Source: WARW01 sp964582365
GTDB taxonomy: Bacteria; Patescibacteriota; Microgenomatia; UBA12405
Length of the DNA: 8,112 nt
Assembly: GCA_964582365.1 (NCBI GenBank)
Contig: CAZOQV010000025.1
Span: forward strand, 1-8,112
Direction: 5' to 3'
Shown: positions 4,533-8,112 of the stretch, one piece after another
How the letters are laid out: each line of letters opens with the position of its first letter
How positions within the stretch are numbered: the first letter of the stretch is position 1
Made by a program: the position numbers and the translations under genes
Notes under the pieces: model-generated
What the model was told of the DNA's origin: nothing
The model's input: the letters and a program-made list of their open reading frames with translations, nothing else
The model's database searches: none

Positions 4533-5015
4533 TCACTGTTGATTTTTCGCACAAAAATGTGTTTTAGCTCCTACTGAAAAATTACAAGCACTAGTTGCAT
4601 TAGCGTTAACCGCATTTTCCATCAAAGCACAAACACAATAACCAGTTGCATCACAAGTAGAACCAGAAGCACAATCATAAGCACCATAAGCAACCCCTTT
4701 AGGATCACTCGGATAACTTTCTAAAATATTAGTACCACCAATTCCCCAAGCCGTTCCAGCAGTATAAACAGTTGGGTAACTGTATGTATTTTGTGAATAA
4801 TATTGTTCCGCCGCTATTTGAATTGATTTTATATCTTGAACTCTTCTGGAATCTCTAGCTTTTTTTTGAGCTCCAGAATAAGCTACCGCCGCCAATGCCG
4901 TCATAATTCCAATGATCGAAATACTAACCAATAATTCAAACAAAGTAAAACCATTAAACTTTTTACAAGTCCCTCTTATCAAAGAGGGATTTAGGGAGAT
5001 TGATTTTTTTTTCAT
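4533..5015 (-). CDS. Type IV pilin-like protein with a repeat-derived leader
   Basis: This encodes 160 residues from the ATG at 5015. An upstream in-frame ATG at 5096 is rejected because it would overlap the preceding pilin gene by 74 nt and add an unlikely leader. The leader is 22 residues, longer than usual, and includes SLNPSLIRGTC, encoded by a short palindromic repeat. Cleavage after Gly22 gives FTLFELLVSISIIGIM with Glu at +5, then KKARDSRRVQDIKSIQIAAEQYYSQ and a YP motif. The C-terminal domain has six cysteines, including a CASGSTC-x5-CVC cluster, pointing to disulfides in an exported subunit. The stop is TGA, which shows that TGA is a stop here. There is no clear Shine-Dalgarno site, and the gap to the upstream gene is 7 nt. 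Confidence 0.85.
   Translation of the reverse strand: MKKKSISLNPSLIRGTCKKFNGFTLFELLVSISIIGIMTALAAVAYSGAQKKARDSRRVQDIKSIQIAAEQYYSQNTYSYPTVYTAGTAWGIGGTNILESYPSDPKGVAYGAYDCASGSTCDATGYCVCALMENAVNANATSACNFSVGAKTHFCAKNQQ
4966..5001. repeat. Short palindromic repeat inside a pilin leader
   Basis: CCCTCTT (4971-4977) and AAGAGGG (4982-4988) form a 7-bp hairpin with a 4-nt loop, flanked by AAGT and by ATTTAGGGAGATTG. It lies within coding sequence just after the start codon of the pilin gene at 5015. It looks like a small mobile or dispersed palindrome, but the window holds no second close copy. Confidence 0.5.
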
Positions 5016-5022
5016 ATTTTTA

Positions 5023-5529
5023 TTAATAATTATTTGCAATATCTTCTGGAGTGGTATTTGGACTTGAAATACCATAACAATAATTTTTACCATCATTTAA
5101 TTCATAATCACTACTACTATCTTTACACTGAGAATCCTCTTTATTTTCTAAATTAGCAAAAAGAGCAAATTGTTTTAAATCAGCACTAGGTTGATATCTG
5201 TATACATAATCACCACTATTTTTTGGATCTTCAGGCATTTCTCTCATATAAATAATTCCATTAGCCCCAGTAAGACCAACCGCACTATTTCCAAAAAGTC
5301 GATTTAAAGCCAAATTAGGAAAACTTCCAGTGTCGTTGTAATACATCATTAAAGATTTATGCAATGCGTTTAAATTAGACTTCCTTTCTGTATCTCTGGA
5401 TTTAATTTGAGCCGTTCGATACGACGACGCCGACAACAAAGATATAATACCGATAATTATTATAACCATCAACAATTCCACCAAAGTAAATCCATTCTTT
5501 TTTTTAATTATTTTTATTTTATCTTTCAT
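5023..5529 (-). CDS. Type IV pilin-like protein
   Basis: This encodes 168 residues. The 13-residue lysine-rich leader ends KKKNG; mature FTLVELLMVIIIIGIISLL has Glu at +5. The ARD motif appears as QIKSRDTERKSNLNALHKSLMMYYNDTGSFP, the usual spacing from helix to the YP-like FP. The C-terminal domain has two cysteines (SQC, NYC). It shares a Y-x-Y ... F-x-L-x-A-x-L-E-N-K-x-D pattern with the gene at 6014-6466, so the two are paralogues. The start lies 39 nt after the previous stop, and the gap is filled by a GATCGTAGAT direct repeat. It belongs to the same transcription unit as its neighbours. Confidence 0.88.
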   Translation of the reverse strand: MKDKIKIIKKKNGFTLVELLMVIIIIGIISLLSASSYRTAQIKSRDTERKSNLNALHKSLMMYYNDTGSFPNLALNRLFGNSAVGLTGANGIIYMREMPEDPKNSGDYVYRYQPSADLKQFALFANLENKEDSQCKDSSSDYELNDGKNYCYGISSPNTTPEDIANNY

Positions 5530-5534
5530 TTTTT

Positions 5535-5564
5535 TCTACGATCGACGATCTAACATCTACGATC
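5535..5564. repeat. Short direct repeats between pilin genes
   Basis: The minus strand contains GATCGTAGAT followed by GATCGTC and GATCGTAGA, near-identical units filling most of the 39-nt gap before the pilin start at 5529. The Shine-Dalgarno position is taken up by this repeat. Confidence 0.5.
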
Positions 5565-5568
5565 TATT

Positions 5569-6000
5569 CTAGTTAGCGCAAACTGCAAAAAATTTGTCAG
5601 CAGGGAGTGAAACCCCACATTTACTTTGAGAATCTGTATCTTCAGAACCAGCCCCAGCCTCAAGTTCAATTGTTAGAACAAAACCATCAGTTCCATTCCT
5701 CAACTCGTAATCAAAACTAGTATCACCCAAAGCAGCAATATATTGTGTAAAACCAATATCAAGAATAGCATCTTTATTTGGAGGATAATATTGATTATCG
5801 TTGTAATACATTCTCAACGCATTCTTAAGAGAATTTAAATCTTGAATTTTTTGGGCATCTCTGGCTCTTTCTCTCATTCCCATAAAATTTGCCGTCAATA
5901 CTGCCGTCAATACGGCAATAATAGAAATTACCACCAACAATTCCAATAAACTAAAACCATTCTTCTTTGTTTTATTCATAAATCTTAAATCATGTTTCAT
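5569..6000 (-). CDS. Type IV pilin-like protein
   Basis: This encodes 143 residues from the ATG at 6000, or 136 from the ATG at 5979 (MNKTKKNG). Neither has a clear ribosome site, and the shorter leader is closer to the normal 6-10 residues. Cleavage after the Gly gives FSLLELLVVISIIAVLTAVL with Glu at +5, followed by RERARDAQKIQDLNSLKNALRMYYNDNQYYP, the typical GspG-like signature. The short C-terminal domain carries an acidic, glycine-rich stretch (ELEAGAGSEDTD) and two cysteines (KCG, VCAN). It ends with TAG. The start region overlaps an imperfect repeat of GATTTATGAA. It lies mid-operon with a paralogue on each side. Confidence 0.86.
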   Translation of the reverse strand: MKHDLRFMNKTKKNGFSLLELLVVISIIAVLTAVLTANFMGMRERARDAQKIQDLNSLKNALRMYYNDNQYYPPNKDAILDIGFTQYIAALGDTSFDYELRNGTDGFVLTIELEAGAGSEDTDSQSKCGVSLPADKFFAVCAN

Positions 6001-6013
6001 AAATCAAAATTTA

Positions 6014-6466
6014 CTATTCTGTAGTTTTATTAATATATTTAATATCAGTATAGCAATATTCTACTCCACCACACAACTGTCCCTCTTTTTTACAATCAAA
6101 ATCATTCTTATTTTCAAATTCGGCCGACATTTTAAAAGAGATTCCATCACTTCCAGCTTCGTAACAATACTCCTTATTTCCAATTTTTTCTTTTGGCACC
6201 GAATTAGCATACACATGATCATCATCAATAAATTGTTTTCCCCAAAGACCATTAATTAATTTATCATCGGGTAATTTTTCATAATCAGCAAAATAAAGTT
6301 TAATCACTTTTGAAAATTCATTTAGATCAGATCTTCTCTGGAGATCTCTTGATTTTGCCTGGGCTAAAGTAAATTGCTTATAAGTCACAAAACCCAAAAT
6401 TCCAATAGCTATTACTATTATTAGTATCTCGACAAAATTTATAAATGTTTCTTTCTTTTTTTTCAT
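6014..6466 (-). CDS. Pilin-like protein lacking the prepilin cleavage glycine
   Basis: This encodes 150 residues. After MKKKKET comes FINFVEILIIVIAIGILGFVTY. Aligning the conserved Glu (E13) with pilin +5 puts Phe8 at -1, where pilins need Gly or occasionally Ala. The rest is pilin-like: QAKSRDLQRRSDLNEFSKVIKLYFADYEKLP follows the helix, and the C-terminal half resembles the gene at 5023-5529, with four cysteines. A functional frame of this length with family-typical motifs argues against a decayed gene. By family knowledge PilD should not cleave this site, so the protein may stay a membrane-anchored, single-pass pilin homologue with its basic tail in the cytoplasm. It starts 11 nt after the previous stop within the operon. 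Confidence 0.85.
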   Translation of the reverse strand: MKKKKETFINFVEILIIVIAIGILGFVTYKQFTLAQAKSRDLQRRSDLNEFSKVIKLYFADYEKLPDDKLINGLWGKQFIDDDHVYANSVPKEKIGNKEYCYEAGSDGISFKMSAEFENKNDFDCKKEGQLCGGVEYCYTDIKYINKTTE

Positions 6467-6477
6467 ATTTTTTTATT

Positions 6478-7188
6478 TTACATTGGACAATGATCACCTG
6501 GAGCAACTTTACATTCTTCAGTACAAGAACCACTACTCTCACGGAAATAACAACTGTCGCCTAAACCACCACTACAGCCTATACCAGAGGCATAGGTTTT
6601 ACACCCTCCCGTTCCATCAGTATTTACATATGCGCAAGAATCAGTTTCACACATAGAATAATCTCTTGGCGTTGTGTCGTACCATAAAATATTTGAACTC
6701 GACACTCCATAATTAACTTGATCTTTTCCATAACCTTCTACCGTTGTCACATCTTGTCTTATATACCAATTTGCCGGAATATCATTATCTTTTTTATTTA
6801 AAAGATTTGTAATAACTTTAAAAGTAGTACAGTTAGGAACAAATATAATATACGGTTGACCATCAGAGTTACATGGCCATGGAGATAGATATGGTGAAAA
6901 AACACTACTGCTATTACAATTTACACTATCTTTTAAATCGGTTAGTAGAGTATTAGTTGGATAACAACCTTTGTCATTAAAATATTCTTCGAAAGCAACT
7001 TTAATTCTTCCTAAATCTTTTTTTCTTTGAGCATCTTTCCCTTTATTCATCAAATTAATGGGGTTCATTATTCCGGCTACTATTACTGCCAAAACCGCAA
7101 TAATTGCCATCACTATTAATAATTCCGTCAAAGTAAAACCATTTTTTTTATTTTTCACTATATTTATTCTATACTGTTTTTTAGACAT
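6478..7188 (-). CDS. Large cysteine-rich type IV pilin-like protein
   Basis: This encodes 236 residues, the longest pilin of the cluster. The ATG at 7188 overlaps the stop of the peptidase gene by one base (TAATG), which supports coupling; a GTG at 7158 would give a shorter leader. Cleavage after Gly17 yields FTLTELLIVMAIIAVLAVIV with Glu at +5. GKDAQRKKDLGRIKVAFEEYFNDKGCYP then matches the pilin signature. The remaining 150 or so residues contain 12 cysteines in total, concentrated at the end (MCETDSC, GGCKTY, GSCTEEC, HCPM), suggesting several disulfides and a large exposed domain. It may be a tip or adhesive subunit; that is inference from size and cysteines only. Confidence 0.88.
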   Translation of the reverse strand: MSKKQYRINIVKNKKNGFTLTELLIVMAIIAVLAVIVAGIMNPINLMNKGKDAQRKKDLGRIKVAFEEYFNDKGCYPTNTLLTDLKDSVNCNSSSVFSPYLSPWPCNSDGQPYIIFVPNCTTFKVITNLLNKKDNDIPANWYIRQDVTTVEGYGKDQVNYGVSSSNILWYDTTPRDYSMCETDSCAYVNTDGTGGCKTYASGIGCSGGLGDSCYFRESSGSCTEECKVAPGDHCPM

Positions 7189-7211
7189 TAGAAATTAGAC
7201 ATTAGAAATTT
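7181..7211. repeat. TTAGAAATTAGA-type short repeats at the peptidase/pilin junction
   Basis: Tandem copies of TTAGACA / TTAGAAA cover the end of the peptidase gene and the start of the next pilin. Related copies occur at 7672-7697 and 7861-7896 inside the peptidase gene and at about 1834-1845 in the tail of cassette B. Confidence 0.6.
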
Positions 7212-7991
7212 AATAATGAACTCTCCCCACCACCAAGCCACAAAAATTCCTAATATTAAAAAAGGACCAAAAGGAATCTGGCTTTTTTTCTTTGCCTTTT
7301 TTAAAGCCATTAATGTCAATCCATAAATCGCTCCCACAATAAAAGCCACATAAAAAGCTACTATTATTTTTTGAGGACCTAAAAATAATCCCATAAATAT
7401 GGCTAATTTAACATCTCCCATTCCCATTCCTTTGCCTTTAGTGGCCAAATTTAAAATCAATAAAAAACCAGATGCTATCAGTGCTGATAATACATTAGAT
7501 TGTAGAGACGCCATGCGTGGCGTCTCTACAAATAATAAAACAAATGCAGTAATCACCAATATTGCCGTTGAAAAATCAGGCAAAATCATATACTTCAAAT
7601 CAAACGCTGCACTAAAAATCAGCAGAACAATAATTATAAAGCTTAATAAAATAAGCAACCAATTTAATTGGTTATTAGAAATTAGAAATTGGAAATTAAC
7701 TACAAAGATAACTCCCACTATCAACTCAACAATAGGGTAGGCGACTGGTAACTTTTTGCGACAACATTTTGTTTTTCCTTTTAAAACCAACCAAGAAAAA
7801 ACTGGAATATTTTCATACCAACTTAATTGCTTTCCACAATAATCACAAAAACTTCTGCTTTTATTAGAAATTAGAAATTTTGATTTAGAAATTAGTTTAT
7901 AAAGCACAGCTGTTCGATAAACGAGCATATTCACAAAACTCCCAAAACACAATCCTAAAACAAAAATCATCACTCCAATAAAAATTTCCAT
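7188..7991 (-). CDS. pilD: Prepilin peptidase / N-methyltransferase (PilD/GspO family)
   Basis: This encodes 267 residues of an inner-membrane aspartic protease that cuts prepilins before Phe+1 and usually N-methylates the new end. Residues 1-25 are the first membrane helix with GLCFGSFVNMLVYR, a family hallmark. A cytoplasmic zinc-binding domain follows with CDYC (49-52) and then YENIPVFSWLVLKGK; the second pair is displaced, reading T74-K-C76-C77 instead of C-x-x-C. YPIVEL (85-90) opens the next helix. The catalytic aspartates are D131 in AAFDLKYMILPD and D193 in GMGMGD, so protease activity is expected. Length is normal. Within the coding sequence are a 32-bp palindromic repeat (encoding VETPRMASLQ) and three short repeats each read as FLISN or FLMSN. 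AAGGT lies 10 nt before the ATG. It heads the pilin operon. Confidence 0.95.
   Translation of the reverse strand: MEIFIGVMIFVLGLCFGSFVNMLVYRTAVLYKLISKSKFLISNKSRSFCDYCGKQLSWYENIPVFSWLVLKGKTKCCRKKLPVAYPIVELIVGVIFVVNFQFLISNNQLNWLLILLSFIIIVLLIFSAAFDLKYMILPDFSTAILVITAFVLLFVETPRMASLQSNVLSALIASGFLLILNLATKGKGMGMGDVKLAIFMGLFLGPQKIIVAFYVAFIVGAIYGLTLMALKKAKKKSQIPFGPFLILGIFVAWWWGEFIIKFLMSNF
7500..7531. repeat. Palindromic repeat within pilD (GTAGAGACG family)
   Basis: TTGTAGAGACGCCA and TGGCGTCTCTACAA are perfect 14-bp arms around TGCG. The arms GTAGAGACG/CGTCTCTAC recur at 8013-8040 with a different core. The insertion is in frame and falls in a loop after a hydrophobic segment of the peptidase. Confidence 0.8.
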
Positions 7992-8012
7992 AGATTATTT
8001 TACCTTATTTTG

Positions 8013-8040
8013 TAGAGACGTTCTGCAGAACGTCTCTACT
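8013..8040. repeat. Palindromic repeat upstream of pilD (GTAGAGACG family)
   Basis: This is a perfect 28-bp palindrome of two 14-base halves, GTAGAGACGTTCTG and CAGAACGTCTCTAC, 22 bp before the pilD start codon. It shares its outer 9 bp on each side with the copy inside pilD. In RNA it would make a strong hairpin in the operon leader. Confidence 0.8.
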
Positions 8041-8084
8041 GTAACCCATACAACCTCAGCCAAAGTCTGATGAGCCTCTGGCTC

Positions 8085-8112
8085 AAAAAACCCCTCCATT
8101 ACAGAGGGGTTT
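8085..8112 (-). terminator. Intrinsic terminator at the right edge
   Basis: On the minus strand AACCCCTC pairs with GAGGGGTT around a 7-nt loop (8111-8089), followed by a run of T (8090-8085). It probably ends a gene lying outside the window and separates it from the pilin operon. It could act in both directions, but the sequence beyond the stem on the other side is cut off. The 120 bases from here to pilD hold the palindrome and no convincing promoter. Confidence 0.7.

Noticed and set aside
7399..7740. 113-codon open frame on the plus strand
   Set aside because: It is fully antisense to pilD, whose motifs are unmistakable.
8065..8090. Plus-strand CTGATGA followed by a GCC/GGC hairpin and A-run, resembling another hammerhead core
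   Set aside because: After the hairpin the sequence reads TCAAAA instead of GAAA, and no stem I or stem III partners with a cleavage triplet are found. It is a chance match.

Overview
The window is AT-rich and almost every gene lies on the minus strand, so transcription runs from right to left. Genes are short and packed with overlaps of 1 or 11 nt and gaps of 0-44 nt. Pilin genes mostly lack a clear Shine-Dalgarno site, and small palindromic and direct repeats are scattered even inside coding sequence. TGA acts as a normal stop. A long run of small type IV pilin-like genes behind a prepilin peptidase fits a small-genome, low-GC bacterium. A Candidate Phyla Radiation (Patescibacteria) member is my best guess, but it is inference: there is no rRNA or marker gene here.

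Right part (about 8112 to 2758): an intrinsic terminator of an upstream gene, a palindromic repeat, then an operon of a PilD-like prepilin peptidase followed by nine pilin or pseudopilin genes. The last four read like a GspG-H-I-J series (major-like, GspH/FimT-like, GspI/PilV-like, GspJ-like). The peptidase would cleave and methylate the pilins. One pilin lacks the cleavage-site glycine and another has Asp in place of Glu5. The assembly ATPase and PilC-type platform protein are not in the window.

Left part (about 2775 to 442): two tandem units of about 1.0 and 1.3 kb. Each has a conserved AT-rich upstream region with 35-nt direct repeats, a strong sigma70-type promoter, a hairpin at the start of the leader, a good ribosome binding site, one small secreted-protein gene, a conserved 3' stem, and a complete type III hammerhead self-cleaving ribozyme on the coding strand. 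The two ribozymes are identical, lying in a 77-nt identical block. The leaders share a 118-nt identical block. The proteins are only distantly similar (224 and 138 aa). The ribozymes sit in the 3' UTRs about 110 nt after the stop codons, so each mRNA is expected to cut itself there. A transcript covering both would release a 1299-nt RNA carrying the 224-aa gene. I know of no described system of this kind, and it is the main discovery candidate.

Left edge (377 to 1): the start of a membrane-anchored protein gene of unknown function that runs out of the window.
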